A DNA stretch of 64,000 nt from Aplectana chamaeleonis (GCA_029168955.1 JAPDOI010001346.1:1-64000), one strand, 5' to 3'. Counted from the stretch's first letter, positions 9,736 through 21,155 are shown. Notes: generated by a model from the letters alone, not told the origin. Program-made: numbers and translations.

Positions 9736-12020
9736 AGGCAGCTATCCCTGTTGGCTGAGTTGGGGCCGTTCTATCCAAACGTCACCAGAGAAATTCTTCA
9801 GAAAATCGCAGGTTCAGAGATGCCAGAAAGAGCAGGTTGACCATCTAGACCCTGTCGTCACTCAGCTGGATGGTGAGATCAGAAAAGATCTCGACCAGCA
9901 CAAAAAAGAAGAACAGTGGGAAAAATTCACAGAACGGATTTAGATTTCAAGACGGACAGTGGAGCTACGTGGAAGGTGCTTCGGAAACTATCGGAAAAGA
10001 GCTCGCCAGCCACCATCTCCCACTATTGAGTTCGGTAATAACGTTTTCTAAGTCAGGAAAGGAAGCCGCCTACTCTCTCGGTAAAAGTTTCTTTGTCACG
10101 AGTACAAGGCGAGGTCCGCAAAATAGAGTGACAGTAAGAGAGCTGTGCCGCCTCCAGCTCATGCGACACAATGATGCGTTCACTAATGGCGCAAGTAGAG
10201 AAGATTATAAAGGACATGCGGAACTCCCAAAGCTGTCGGTCCGGACGGCATTTGTCCTGCTGTACTGAAGAAACTCCCGACTGAGATCCTTCCCGCTCAT
10301 GGGTGATATGATTAACACTTTGGTTGGCTCTTGCACTATTCCGCAAAACTGGAAGACAGCCAACATCGTCCCGTTTGCCCAAGCCTGGCAAACCTCAGTC
10401 ATCAGTAAAGAATATCGTCCCGGTAACTTGATGTCACCTTTCGCCAAGGTGGCCGAAAAGCTCATTGTCAGAGATCTAAAGCGGAGCACAACGAGAAGCA
10501 GTTGTTTCCAGCATGGGTTCAGGAGGCTACATTCCAAGAACTACGGCGTTGCTAGAAATTACCAGCTATGCTATCGACGGGTTCAACTTTAACAAGCCAT
10601 TGAGAACTGTAGCTGTTGCGTTGGATCTCACCAAGGCATTTGATACGGTTGACAGGTGTCATATCAAGCAACATTGTGCAGTCGTCATTACCATCTTGGC
10701 AGAAGCATGGATATCGGCCTGTATTAAAGATCTGCTGGCGGGCAGAAGTCATGTTTCAGAACCATGTCTCCAACAGTATTCCTATGGCTGCTGGAGTCCC
10801 TCAGGGCAGGAGTTCTATCGCCAGCCCTCTTCAATCTGTACCTCGAAGATATGCCTGAGCCTCCACAGGACATCAAGTTAATCAGCGTATGCCGATGACA
10901 TAACAATCATGTGTCGAGATCGGGACTTACAGGTGGCCGCCAATAAGATCGGCGAGTACCTGATCACACTAGAAGGAAACTTTTTCTGACCACCCAGATG
11001 CTGGAAATCTCTGCAGCCAAGTCGTCAGTGTCCGTTCTGGGCGGTTCATCCGAGCACAGCGCTCTATCCAGTTATCGTGTAGGATGAGGAGACCGTCTGC
11101 CTGCTATCAACTTTCCAAAAGCTGCTCGGTCTTGTGCTCGATCCGTCACTCAAGTTTCGCCAAGAATACCGAGCAGAAGCAGGCAGTCGTTAAAGCTAAG
11201 CTCAACGTTCTCAGGGCCCTGGGCGGCACTTCGTGGGGTAGCAGCAAGGAGACTATACTCACAACGTATGAGGCAATTCTGCGGCCCCGCCCTGGAGTAC
11301 GCCGCACCGGTTTCGGCAGCATCTCGTCTCAGAATCCTCCTGGACAAAGATGCAACGAGTACAAAAATGCTGCTCTCCGTATCGCCACCGGATGTGCAAG
11401 AGGAGTTCCCCAATCGAGCACCTGCGTACTGAGACCCGTCTATTACCAGTGAAGGAGCACTGTCGGCTCCAGACCCAGCAGTTCGCATTAACGTGGCATT
11501 ATAAAACAACCAAATCACCCGTCGTGGAGAGTGCTAAACCCGTGAGAGAAAGTATAAGAAAGCCATTCGCCCAATGCTCCAAAGCAAAGTCAATTTGCAA
11601 AGATGGCACGACTCACAGCAGAACTTGACTCCGTCTTTTGCGCGAGGAGCAAACCAAGTTCGTACGGTGTCATCTTGTGAAGGTGGCCATAAACCGCCGT
11701 CCTATACTAGGAGATATACGCCCCCCGTCTGCACCTCAAGTCTCAACTCGGAAGAAGGGCAGGATGCACGCTCGCATCATTACGCTGTAGTCACTCTACA
11801 ATGCTAATATTGTCTTATGTCAGCAAGATTGACAGCAGCAAATCTGATGTGTGCCCGGACTGCGGTATCGTCGGCCGTGATGCGCACATTTATTCAACTG
11901 TCCGGAGAGACCTACGCTGACATGGCGCAATGGACCTGTGGACGAGTCCTACTGCAGTTCGCCCAGTTCCTCCGCCTATGACAAAACCCTCTACTATGTG
12001 GCTGCAAGAAGAAGAAAGAA
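9736..12020 (+). pseudogene. LINE C reverse transcriptase and Cys/His tail, frameshifted
   Basis: RT blocks appear in order over changing frames: EYRPGNLMSPFAKVAEKL (about 10410), HGFRR and AVALDLTKAFDTV (10513-10660), VSNSIPMAAGVPQG (about 10770), then AYADDITIMC with YADD at 10888-10899, thumb motifs (KNAALRIATGCARG, about 11360-11400) and a C-x2-C...H Cys/His tail (VCPDCG, near 11850). The C-terminal tail matches that of copy D. The number of frame changes shows long decay despite the preserved target duplication. Confidence 0.8.
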
Positions 12021-12177
12021 GACCGGGTGGGGTGAGGGATGATTTCGGTGGGACTCAGTAGGACTCAGTCAGTGCATTGGCCCCCGCCCTTGTACGCATG
12101 AGAAATATCAGTATCGACCGGGGGATTGCGGAGGTGTGGGCATCAGACGGTCGCAGTCGGACTCAGTGGGTTGATTT

Positions 12178-12417
12178 TTGCCGTTTCCCACGAATTCGGT
12201 GCGTATCGACCCAGTGGGACTCAGTAGATTCACCGACTATGATGAGGACCTGGGCTTCATTTTCGATTTGGATATGCACCACAATTACTTTTGTTACCTG
12301 CAGGAGTTAGGGAAACTCGGCTTGCATGATAAACCAGCGCTTCTCGGATCCATTCGGGAAGCGATGCAGCAGAGACTGCTCCGATACCATAATTTGAGGC
12401 GTCTTAAGCTACGATGA
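12178..12417 (+). CDS. Unrecognised open frame between insertion border and gypsy
   Basis: From about 12223 the frame reads as an ordinary protein segment (LSRFTDYDEDLGFIFDLDMH, LQELGKLGLHDKPALLGSIR) and ends in RRLKLR and a stop at 12415-12417, exactly where gypsy sequence resumes on the other strand. No family was recognised. It may be the C-terminal exon of a captured host gene or the tail of the element that interrupted gypsy. The first 15 codons overlap CTGAGTCC-type repeats and are probably not part of the original frame. Confidence 0.3.
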   Translation: MPFPTNSVRIDPVGLSRFTDYDEDLGFIFDLDMHHNYFCYLQELGKLGLHDKPALLGSIREAMQQRLLRYHNLRRLKLR

Positions 12418-12682
12418 TCAGCGGCAGACTGGGATCGAAGTGGGTGAGTAACAGATCCGATTTGAGAATGTCCTTCATTTGATCAAATGACGATTGACAT
12501 TCCGGTGTCAAGTGAATGTGACATCCTTCCTGGTGAGAGCGTCAAGGGGAGCGCGATGGTTGTGTAAATTGCTTGACGAACGTTCCGTAAAAATTAACCA
12601 ATCAAGGAAGGATCTGGCCAGTTAGGTGTGACGTCTTTTAGGTGCGGCATCTTTTGAATTGTCTCTATTTTCGCAGTATCGG

Positions 12683-13060
12683 CAGGGTTGAGCAGCGTTG
12701 TGACTGACTGGTCACAACGAGGGGGTCGTAATTTTTAGAAATTCCAGGAAAAAATGAGAATTTGGGAAGAGGTCGTAAAATTTTCCGGGAAAAAAATTTC
12801 CAAATCACGGTAAGGTGGAAATGAGGTAGGAATAGTCAGTAGCGTGTGAGGTGTACCCATTTTCAACAATATAAAGCAGATTATATACAGAGAAGCTGTT
12901 TAGAAAATTGACATTTTTTGATATAAAATTGACAATTAGACACTAAATAAAGCTTTTAAAAAATTTTGGTCCCAGGGGGTCGTGAAATTTGGGAATTAAA
13001 AGGAAAATAGGGGAGGTCGTAGTCGCGACAAAAATCGCCACAACAGCCTGCTCAACCCTG
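12683..13060. mobile_element. hAT-like MITE inserted in gypsy pol
   Basis: Perfect 13-bp terminal inverted repeats, CAGGGTTGAGCAG and CTGCTCAACCCTG, bound 378 bp of AT-rich sequence without coding capacity. The interior has repeated short blocks (GGGGGTCGTAATTTTTAG / GGGGGTCGTGAAATTTGG). CAGGG termini are typical of hAT elements, which make 8-bp target duplications; here the flanks share TATCGG on both sides but no clean 8-bp duplication, so the target copy is degraded. The gypsy reading RRPDIS...KIETIQKMPHLKDV resumes across it. Confidence 0.75.
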
Positions 13061-14102
13061 AGTGAAATATCGGGGCGGCGTCCTTCAGCGTCGATGACGA
13101 AAGCAAGGTAGTTGATCTGAGGTTGTGAAGGAGCGGTTTTCCGAGGCGAACACGAAGAAATCCATAGTCGAGTATTCTTCGAATTACTACGCGTTCAGAC
13201 GATAATTGTGTTCGTCAATGGTTCAATGCTACCACTAACGACAATGTCATCTGTCGAGGTGAGGCGGCAGATCCATCCAGGTCAGCTTAATAGAGGAGTC
13301 CATTTATTTGCTGCAAGATGCCGGGAGCAGGTTTCACACCCAAAGGGTAAGCGATTGAAACGAGTAGAGACCTTGGTGAGTGTTGATTGTCAGCAGTGGC
13401 TGAGAATTTTCATCCATTTCCAACTGAAGAGGTACCCCTCCGCCAAGGTAGATTTGAAAGTAGCGCCCTCCATTTAGCTTTGTGAATATGTCGTCAGCAG
13501 TTGGAAATGGGTGCTGGTGTTGTTGTTGAAGGGCGTCGTTCAAACCAGTAGAGATAGTCTGCTCAAAGACGGATCGATCAATTTTCCTTTTGAACGGCGA
13601 CGATAGGGGCTGCCCACTCGGAATGGTCGATGGGCGAGAGTACATTGCAGCTACCAGCCGATCAGTCTCCTGAGGTACGTGGTACTGCGGCATACGGGAC
13701 AGGCGAGCTTCCCCGGAAAATCGGTCTTGCTTCCGGTTTCAGCGTAAGTGGTGCTTTCGCCAACGTGTAACATCCAGTCACAGCGCGGTGGAACACGGCA
13801 GCAAATTGATTCTGTAGACGCTTGGTGAGAGGAATTCCATAGGTTGCGCGAGAGTGGAGGAAGAAATGTTTGCAGATTGTCTTCTCCGTGAGCTGTTGTT
13901 TGAAGAGAGGCTCCTTTCGGGAGGATCCAGTCAAGTCAAGCAGCGACGTGGTATCATCAACATGACGTTTCCTCTTCCATCCCTGACCATCGATGTTGAA
14001 ATTGCGTTTCCAGATTGACCTCGTACATTTATGTATTTGTTGTTGGCCGATTTCAGTGTTACGAGTGGTGTCTGCAACTTCGGGCGGCCAATTGCGATCC
14101 AA
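13061..14102 (-). pseudogene. gypsy reverse transcriptase
   Basis: Motifs on the minus strand: the RT N-terminal region with FRGSSPVPYAAVPR (about 13690-13730), PFPTADDIFTKLNGGRYFQIY (about 13450-13510; the palm Asp expected after FQI-x is not aligned because of a change), and near 13240 TDDIVVSG, the remnant of the YxDD box (Tyr and the following residue replaced by Ser-Thr). The frame crosses several stops. Loss of the canonical box and frame integrity make it inactive. Confidence 0.75.
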
Positions 14103-14363
14103 TCCTCATCACTCAGCAAGGTAACATCAGCTCTTGATATCGAGGCGCATTCGTATGGGTCTTCCATTGATCCGCACTTGTCTGTAGATTCGATTGGCAG
14201 GTTTGACCTCACTGGTTGTAGAGGCGACGATGATTTCACGATGTTTGCATTTCGGTGCTTCTAGCACGCTGCCGTTGTCGTCTTTCGAGCGAAATTCTTG
14301 CAGAATCTTTTCTGTGTCCAAAACCATTTTGCATTCGTGGCACTTTCTGTGTTGTATTCGCAA
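13931..14363 (-). pseudogene. gypsy nucleocapsid knuckle and protease, frameshift in active site
   Basis: The upper frame (14127-14363) reads KCHECK, ...KCKHREI, then YRQVRINGRPIRMRLDIKS and a stop. The lower frame (13931-14239) picks up at ADVTLLSDEDWIAIGRPKLQ. Related retropepsins have RLDTG-x-DVTLLS, so the frameshift falls exactly in the Asp-Thr-Gly active site; the Asp is kept in one frame and the ADVTLLS in the other. The protease would process the Gag-Pol polyprotein; this one cannot be made in one piece. Confidence 0.78.
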
Positions 14364-14990
14364 TCTTTTTGACCAGTGCGGTCACTCCCCGGCGAGAACA
14401 GGATGAGGTTGGTCCCGCGACGGATTCTTCTTAGGCATGACGGCGTTGATTCCATGCTGTGATACTGTCGATTGGTTTCCCGAAACGATTTCGCATCCTC
14501 TCGTATGTCCATACACTGCTGTATTTCGGCACTGAGTTCCTTGGGCGTTGTGTTTGGATTGTCCTCCGCACTTTGCTGGGACACGGGCACAAATATCAAA
14601 GCCTGTTCAGGAGCAGCCAGTCCACATATCCATACAAGGCACTTCATTTGACTCAGGAGTGACGTCATTGGGTCCAGGCGTGGCGTCGATTATTGACAAT
14701 CCGGTATAGTCGAGGAGGCACTCAGTATTCAAGCTGAGTTCTCAGGTAAGTGTACCGGCTTGAGCGAATACTGACATTTGTCTTATCCAAACAGATTCTT
14801 CAGTGTCTTGATTGTATCCTCCAAAGAGACCAGGTGTTCTTTTGGGCAGGATATGGTTTTGTGAAGCGAGCGTACGTGGTTGCGTCCAGTTTTGGAAACG
14901 ATCAGCCTGGCCCTCGCAGATTCGTCCAGACTCCAGGAATTGTCCTTGGCGATCACGTCTTCGTAGCGATTGAACCATAGGTCAGACGTT
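14261..14990 (-). pseudogene. gypsy gag region
   Basis: Recognised by order and by segments that fit nematode gypsy gag: near 14742-14978 ARLIVSKLDATTYARF-like sequence in one frame (a neighbouring frame gives the open 78-residue run), and at 14261-14668 SQMKCLVWICGLAAPEQALI followed by a polar segment and a Cys-rich end (FCKNFARKTTTAAC). Gag would form the particle. Stops separate the pieces. Confidence 0.6.
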
Positions 14991-15243
14991 ACGACCAGTT
15001 TCTGGATCGTATTAGACGAAGGTTGGCAATTGGGTCGACAGTGAGTTATTTACGATTTCCAAGTGTTGAGGCTGGAACGGGAGTTGGTGCAGCAGACGTG
15101 AATAACCATTCCATTCTTTCCATGACTGCGTAAATCAGGATCTTCTGCTGCTGCTGAACCTGCCATGTAGCTTCCAGAATGGTACGTGGAGTGGTGGCAT
15201 CCATTGGAGTCCGTTGAGTCTTCTTCAATCGCTGATCGCCAGT

Positions 15244-15300
15244 TGTCGTAGCGCTGGTATTTTTTTACGAGTTCTCAGGAACTTTATTGATCGACCAACG
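15244..15300 (-). repeat. gypsy 5' LTR remnant and primer-binding region
   Basis: Shares ACGAGTTCTCAGGAACTTTA with the end of the 3' LTR (6252-6271) and, on the minus strand, ends in AGCGCTACGACA followed by ACTGGCGATCAGCG, the LTR end and primer-binding layout of many gypsy elements. Similarity to the 3' LTR fades after about 15300, so the rest of the 5' LTR is lost. The SL1-like sequences lie just beyond this break. Confidence 0.6.
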
Positions 15301-15318
15301 GGCTTAACAATGATTGTA

Positions 15319-15363
15319 TTTAATTACCCAAGTTTACCCTGGGTTAATTGCACCCAAGTTTGA
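15319..15363 (+). other. Two degenerate tandem SL1 spliced-leader sequences
   Basis: TTTAATTACCCAAGTTT (15319-15335) is an exact 17-base match to positions 3-19 of the 22-base nematode SL1 leader. Directly after, GGGTTAATT plus ACCCAAGTTTGAG (15341-15363, with a 2-base insertion GC and one change) matches the leader again up to its 3' end. The following bases are GTA, as at the SL RNA splice donor. What follows does not resemble the rest of an SL RNA (no clear stem or Sm site), so this is a relic rather than a working SL RNA gene. It strongly supports a nematode source. Confidence 0.75.
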
Positions 15364-16330
15364 GGTATCACGCTTTTCGCAAAAGTCTTTTAGCAAGCAG
15401 AAGGAAGAACTAGGACCAGAATGGTTGATCAAGCCGTGAAAGACGCTATGGTTTGATGTTTGGCGGAGCTAGTCGCGAAAGGCGATCTCTGATGCTCTTC
15501 AACCTGTGCTCAGGCGTTTCTGCGATGCTATGGCCGAGATCGCGGCGATGAAGAAGTGGAACTCCTCCACCTACCTTTGCCGGTGACCAGCGTTCGAGAG
15601 TGCCGTCCGACGGCGGCTGGTTCCCACTGGTGAAGAATTCTGGGGTCGCTGTGTGGGTGTTAATGGAAACCGAGCTCCAACCGCGTGATGAAAGGCAAGC
15701 CGATGTAGAAGCTGTTTCAGCGATCTTACAGGATCTGCTCCAAGTTGATGCGAGGGGGATACCTACCCATGTACCACGCGGGAGTGTACGATGAGCAAGC
15801 GCCGATCGATCAAAGTTGCATTTAGTAATCATCACGATGCCGTCCCAATTACTCCGCACCAGCCACAATCTAGAGTCCAAGGACAGGAGCTTACAGCTGC
15901 GTGTTTATGTTAGGCCCTCTTACTCTTCTGAACTACGCGCCCTAATTACGAGACGCTTCATAGGAGTCGACGACACCGCCGTCGTTTATCGTGGCCACTT
16001 GATGAGCAAGGGATGGCGGTCAGATGGCACCGCGAAGCCTTCGATGTGACAGCCGGAGGCGCATCGCTATAACCACCCGATGGCTGCAGTAACACGCTGC
16101 GCCGCCGCCTTTTCTGGTAGCTCAGGTGGGACGAGTTGTCCGCAGGCGTCTCTCCAAGTTATTTGGCGGGCGGACTAGGGGACGCCATGTAACGTCTCTC
16201 CCTCCCAAATATTCTGCTGTCTCTCGTGACCGCCTAATCCTCAATATATTCATGCAGCTGTATATCGCCTTTTCCAACGTCATATTCTGAAACTCTGACC
16301 GTTTCAATAAAATCAAATCGCCATCCATAT
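15364..16330. other. Mixed interval with an unrecognised minus-strand frame
   Basis: A 144-residue minus-strand frame (15446-15880) has no recognised domain and unremarkable composition (Ser/Arg-rich, no membrane segment). It may be chance or part of a retroposed sequence attached to the SL1 relics. Other short frames here have no support. Confidence 0.3.
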
Positions 16331-18136
16331 CTTGCCGCTTATTCGTCGTCAGATGATCTCAGTCGAAAGGGCTTTGTTCTGCACCTGTTTTGCTTACACA
16401 TTTCCTGCGAGTTTCGCCTCAACTTTTGATTGAAGTTTGACCATCTCTTCCGCATTTTCTAGTTTCCCTCTATTACTGCGCTATTCGCTCCTTCAAACTA
16501 CTACTACATAATAAGGAACACAGGTAAGTTGGATTCATAGGACTTGTGGGTTTTAGAATTGTTTTCTCGATTCTGCCTTCTCTATCCTTCCCCTTATCGC
16601 TACTCCTCCCACCCAGATCAGTGTGTGCGATCAGCGGTGCTGAGAAAGGCTTATGACTGATCTCTAGGAATCGCCGGATGGTTAATTATTCTCACAGTTC
16701 GTTTTCGGCTTTGCTTCCATTCTGCCATTCTTTTCAAAATCTGGCCTCCCAGATCCATTTCAGAACCCGAACGAGAAGAGACATCTCCCGTGTGCGCGAT
16801 CGATCAAGGAGAATATAGATGTATTGTATATATGTTACGCTGTCAAAGAAAATGCTGTAAACTTGAACTTCTATTTGATTGCACTGTCGTGATGCTCAGT
16901 AACTGGTGATTGTATTAGTGATGCCAAGGACAATAATAATAACAATAATAATAATTGTTTGTACATAGTTGCATTGGAATATTTTGTTTGAAAATACATA
17001 TTAGTGTTTGTGTACCTTAACATCTAGTTGTATTCATACAGTAGGGAGTCATAAATCTATTGACACTTGGCCTTTTCACATAATAATGTTTTTATACATA
17101 TCTTGGCTTGGTCAACTTTAGTATGCTAAGAGGCATCACAACTCTTGCTTGCTTTACACAAGATGAACTTTTGATGGTGGGTTTTCAAACTCATGAGAAT
17201 TTATTTATCATTGTCGATAACGTCAACTTGAAGGATATTTATTAAGTGCAATATCATAAATTCATTTTAAAATTATTTAAAAAACTGATAGAAATTAAAT
17301 CTTTTACAAGGTTTCGTACAACGGATCTGTAGAGGTCTTCAAATGGAGAATAACTGTAACGTGTTTGGAATTGAAATAATACCATGTTTTGTGGGAATAG
17401 TGCTAACTTGAAATCATACCAAAAGTCTTAACTAAATTCTTGAGCAAATTGCACCCTCAAAACTTAATCCCGTGTATGTGGCGAAATCAAGAGCTGTGAT
17501 GCCTCACTTAGCATATTAAAGGTTTCAGCAAAGTTTCGACAAGACCAGCCCAGGTGCTGTATAAAAAAACATTATTGGTAACAAAGCCATGTCAATGGAG
17601 TGTGATGACCACTACTGTGTTAGAAAGAGATAAATTGGTATAGAGGAACAGTATAATATTATTATATGGAAGGATAATATAGCATAGATTAGTATACTAC
17701 GATAAAGGATAGGATATTGTGAGATAGCAATATATAGATTTTTAGGTAGTATAGAGACACTATATAGAAATTATTTTTAAAGTATTCCTGCACTTCATAA
17801 CAATAATGTAATGCAGTGCTCACATATCTTTACAAATTGACTATAATAATTGTACTAATACTAATAACTTGTAATTCAACAATGACATTAAAGATAATGA
17901 AGATTTGAACTTTCCCTCTATTCAGATAACAGAAGAATGAAAAACGAAATTATTACAGTACCACATGAAAAAACTAAGACAAACTTTCTCAATTCAATTT
18001 TACTGCATATAGAAGAAGTTTTGCGGGTGCAATCAAACGACTCAGTTAAATCCCAACTAAAAACCAAAAAATATCCCAGAAACACGTTTCGCGTTCTTTC
18101 TGACATGAACTCTCAGAAGATGGCAACTTGCCAACT
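16331..18136. other. AT-rich interval without recognised genes
   Basis: Composition becomes AT-rich from about 16800, with an AAT/AAC microsatellite at 16929-16956. No coding signature was found on either strand. It could be intronic or intergenic host DNA. Confidence 0.4.
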
Positions 18137-18190
18137 AGAGAGTGTCTTCTTCTTCTTCATAATGACAGCCTTTACAAAAAGTGGGTTTTG

Positions 18191-20379
18191 TCATAGGTTG
18201 AGGAACTGGGCGATCTTCACAGGATTCGTCCAAAGGTCCATTGTTGTTAAGGAGGTAGGTCTCTTCGGGCACATGAACAAGTGCGCCGTGTGGTAATCAG
18301 GAGCACCACAGTCCCGGGCATGCGTCTGGTCGGCTGCTGTCGATCTTTGATGACGTAAGGTTGTGGGCAGAATAGAGTGATGCGCAGCGATGCAAGAGCA
18401 CATCTGGCTCGTCTGCCGAGTTGAGACTCGGACTCGCAAACCCGAGGCGGCACCGTTCCCAAGATAGGGTTCACAGCCGCCTTTGCTAGATATCCTCGAA
18501 CAAATTGCGTGTGCTCCTCACCCAGAAGACGAAACCTTTCCATGTTGGAGTCGGCCCCATCTCTGTACATCAACTTTGCAGAGGAGCATCGGCGAACGGC
18601 GTCCTAATCGACCTCTCTCTTATGGAGCTACATGATTCTCTTTGACGGATAGTTCGGCTGCCTCAGAACATTAATATACATCTGCTGTGCCTGGAGTTCA
18701 CAATGCTCCATGACCGGCAATATGCAGGCCTCATTGAAGATGCTCCACCAGGAACTCCTTGCACAACCGGTAGCAATTCTAAGCGCAGCATTCTGTACAC
18801 GCTGCAGCTTATTCACGGGAGCTGTCAGACACCAGGTGCTACCACGCACAGTGCCACATATTCCAGAGCCGGCTGAAGTATTGCTCTGTGAGTTCTCAAT
18901 ATAGTCTCTCGGCTGCTTCCCCATGATGTTCCTCCGAGAGCTCTCAAGATATTAAGTCTAGCCTTGACGACTGTTTGTTTCTGTTTCCGCGTTTTTGTGG
19001 AACTTCAGTGAGGATCAAGAATAAGGCCAAGCAGCTTGGGAATTTTGCTGCTGGCAACAGGTCTCATCCCATTTTGACATCTGGATAGGCACTGTGTTCC
19101 TTAATTGTTCGTTGTGAACACTGAAACAGAGGATTTTGCGGCAGAGACTGTAGGCATCATTTTATCGAGGAAGAGCTTCCAACTCGACGAAGTAGGCGCT
19201 GATCTTGTTGGCGACTATCTGCGAGTCACGATCCTGGCACATGATGGTGATGTCGTCGGCATACGCAACAATCCTTACATGTTGGGAGGCTCGGGAATGT
19301 CCTCAAGATACAGGCTGAATAGGGCAGGGGACAACACTCCGCCTTGCAGAACACCAGCTGCTATTGGAATGCTATCGGATGCATGATTCTGGAACAGAAC
19401 CTTAGCACGGCGGCCTTTAGTGAACGCTGCAATCCATCGCTTCTGCCATGATGGTAGCGACGACTTGAGCAGTTTCTCGGACAGCAGTCCCAAGTTAAAA
19501 CGAGTCAAACGCTTTGCTCAGGTCGGGGAGCGACGGCCACCGTTCTCAGAGGCTTTCTCATGTTGAACCCATCGACCGCAAAGCTCACGATCTCCAATAG
19601 AGCTGTAGTAGTGGAGTGAAGTTTCCTGAACCCATGCTGATGCTGCTGTCGCTCGTTTGATCAATGGGTCCATCACGATCAACTTTTCAGCTAATTTCGC
19701 GACGGGCGATAACAGGCTTATTGGTCAGAAAGCCCATTGCCGTGCTTTGGGACTTGCCTGGCTTTGGCAACGGTATCACATTGGCTGTCTTCCAAGCTTG
19801 AGGTAGCGTGCAGGTCCGGAAAGAAGTGTTAATGATATCTGCAAGCATCGGTAGAGGTTTGTGGGAAGCTTTCTTGGGATAACTTTGGAGATACCGTCAG
19901 GTCCGATAGCCTTCGAATTCCGCATTTCTTTGATAAACGCCTTCTACTACTTGCGTGAGAGTAAAGGCCTCAGAAGCGTTCATGAGCGGCAACCGGCTCC
20001 AGTTCTCTAACCGTGACTCTCGTTCTGCACGCCTCGCTTGGCACGTGTGATGAAGAAGTTCTTGCCGAGCGCATAAGCAGCCGCTTTCCCCTGATTTGAA
20101 GACGTTCTCCTCGAACTCAATAGCGGAGCTCATCGAGGAGCGGACTTGCCAAAAATTTTCCTCAACTTTTTCCACGTCGGAGTTCCGTCAGCCTTGAAAT
20201 TCCAGCTTTTCAGTGGGCGCTCCCAGTGTTCCCTTCTTGTTCTTATCCAGATCCTGCCTGATCTCGTTATCCAGCACAGCTATGTCCGGGTCTAGATGGT
20301 CTGCGGCTCTCTTCTCATCTCTGGTTCTTATCTTCTGCCAATATTTCCCTGCTGACATTTTGGAAAAAGGTCTTGACAC
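18191..20379 (-). pseudogene. LINE D linker, reverse transcriptase and Cys/His tail
   Basis: Linker: RTRDEKRAADHLDPDIAVLD (20188-20379). RT palm: AAGVLQGGVLSPALFSLYL (19275-19508) and VAYADDITIMC with YADD at 19252-19263. Thumb: KLQRVQNAALRIATGCARS (18628-18924). C-terminal tail 18191-18439: DCGAPDYHTAHLFMCPKRP, a Cys/His segment followed by DLWTNPVKIAQFL. In the family this tail helps bind the element RNA; here it is intact but out of frame with the RT. Confidence 0.82.
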
Positions 20380-20453
20380 GACCCTCAGGAATTGCTGCTT
20401 TCATGGCATTGCGGATGGCGGCACTTGTTAGATGGCGCTCTTTCTGATGAACA

Positions 20454-21150
20454 TCACCATTCCATGGAGCAGTCGACCGCATGGCGAAGTGTATCTCTGG
20501 GCAGGGTCCAGTCTGCTGGGCCTAAATTAAGATAAGTACGATGACGAAAACCAGAGAGTAAGGGGCAAAGAGAGTCAGAGAGATCCAATATAGACAAAGA
20601 CAGGAATGTGATCACTGGAGAGAGTTGTGGATGTGGACCACGTGCAAGCATTAGAGAGATTGGATGACACAAGAGAGATGTCTGGGCTAGAAGGTCGGCC
20701 GTTGGCAGGGGAGACGAGTGGGCTGGTCATCATTGAGGTTAACCAGGTCACACTCACTCAGCCCATTCTTCGACATCTTCCCTCTGGCGTCAGAATCAAG
20801 AGCGGAACAGAACGTGTGAGCATTGAAGTCACCCGCAAAAGACAGCTGAAGGGGAGAGTGAGCAGTCGTACAACTGCTTAAGGAGGGGAATAGGATTATA
20901 AGAGGGGACAAGATGATATAGGAGGAATATATATGTTAAATAGAGATAAAGAGGTTTTGAGGGGAGGTGGACAGGAATGTACTCAGAGTGCAGTCATTAG
21001 GAGTATTAGGGATAATATGAGAAGGTAAGGCAGACTGAACGAAAGTAGACACTCCGCCCCCAAGATTGTCCTTGGCATGTGATAGGCGGTGTAGCCCGGA
21101 ATGTTAGGTTGGGGATAAGTGGTAGGTGGAGAGAGCTTGGTTGTGAACTA
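20454..21150 (-). pseudogene. LINE D endonuclease, frameshifted
   Basis: Motifs on the minus strand: FAGDFNAHTFCSALDSDARG (20687-20911 frame), LVSPANGRPSSPDISLVSSN and SSDHIPVFVYI (20575-20757 frame). The ETKLS-type Glu motif lies around 21110-21150. It is split over at least three frames. Confidence 0.78.
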
Positions 21151-21155
21151 TGATA

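Larger units (their letters stand above)
8524..12020 (+). mobile_element. 2A/PHD-type LINE, copy C, full length with TSD
   Basis: A 3,497-bp plus-strand insertion. It starts CTGCCGAGATGTCGTACG, as copies B and D do, and ends in a GAA-rich tail (AAGAAGAAGAAAGAA). It is flanked by GACCGGGTTG (8514-8523) and GACCGGGTGG (12021-12030), a 10-bp target-site duplication with one mismatch. Order: 5' ATG frame, 2A/PHD part, endonuclease, linker, reverse transcriptase, Cys/His tail. Many frameshifts make it non-coding today. It lies inside the DNA that interrupts the gypsy element, so it is the youngest layer at this spot. Confidence 0.88.
12418..15300 (-). mobile_element. Ty3/gypsy LTR retrotransposon, 5' half
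   Basis: Minus-strand continuation of the element at 6237-8190. From high to low coordinate: 5' LTR remnant (15244-15300), gag (about 14261-14990), protease (13931-14363), reverse transcriptase (about 13070-14102) and the RT/RNase H linker (12418-12640; FYGTFVKQF, CQSSFDQMKDILKSDLLLTH). Stops and frameshifts occur throughout. A 378-bp hAT-like MITE interrupts it at 12683-13060. Confidence 0.85.

Noticed and set aside
15319..15480. A functional SL RNA gene
   Set aside because: Both leaders are imperfect and the downstream sequence lacks a recognisable SL RNA body or Sm site.
15446..15880. 144-residue minus-strand frame as a confident gene
   Set aside because: No domain, no clear start context and no splice signals; kept only as an unrecognised frame.
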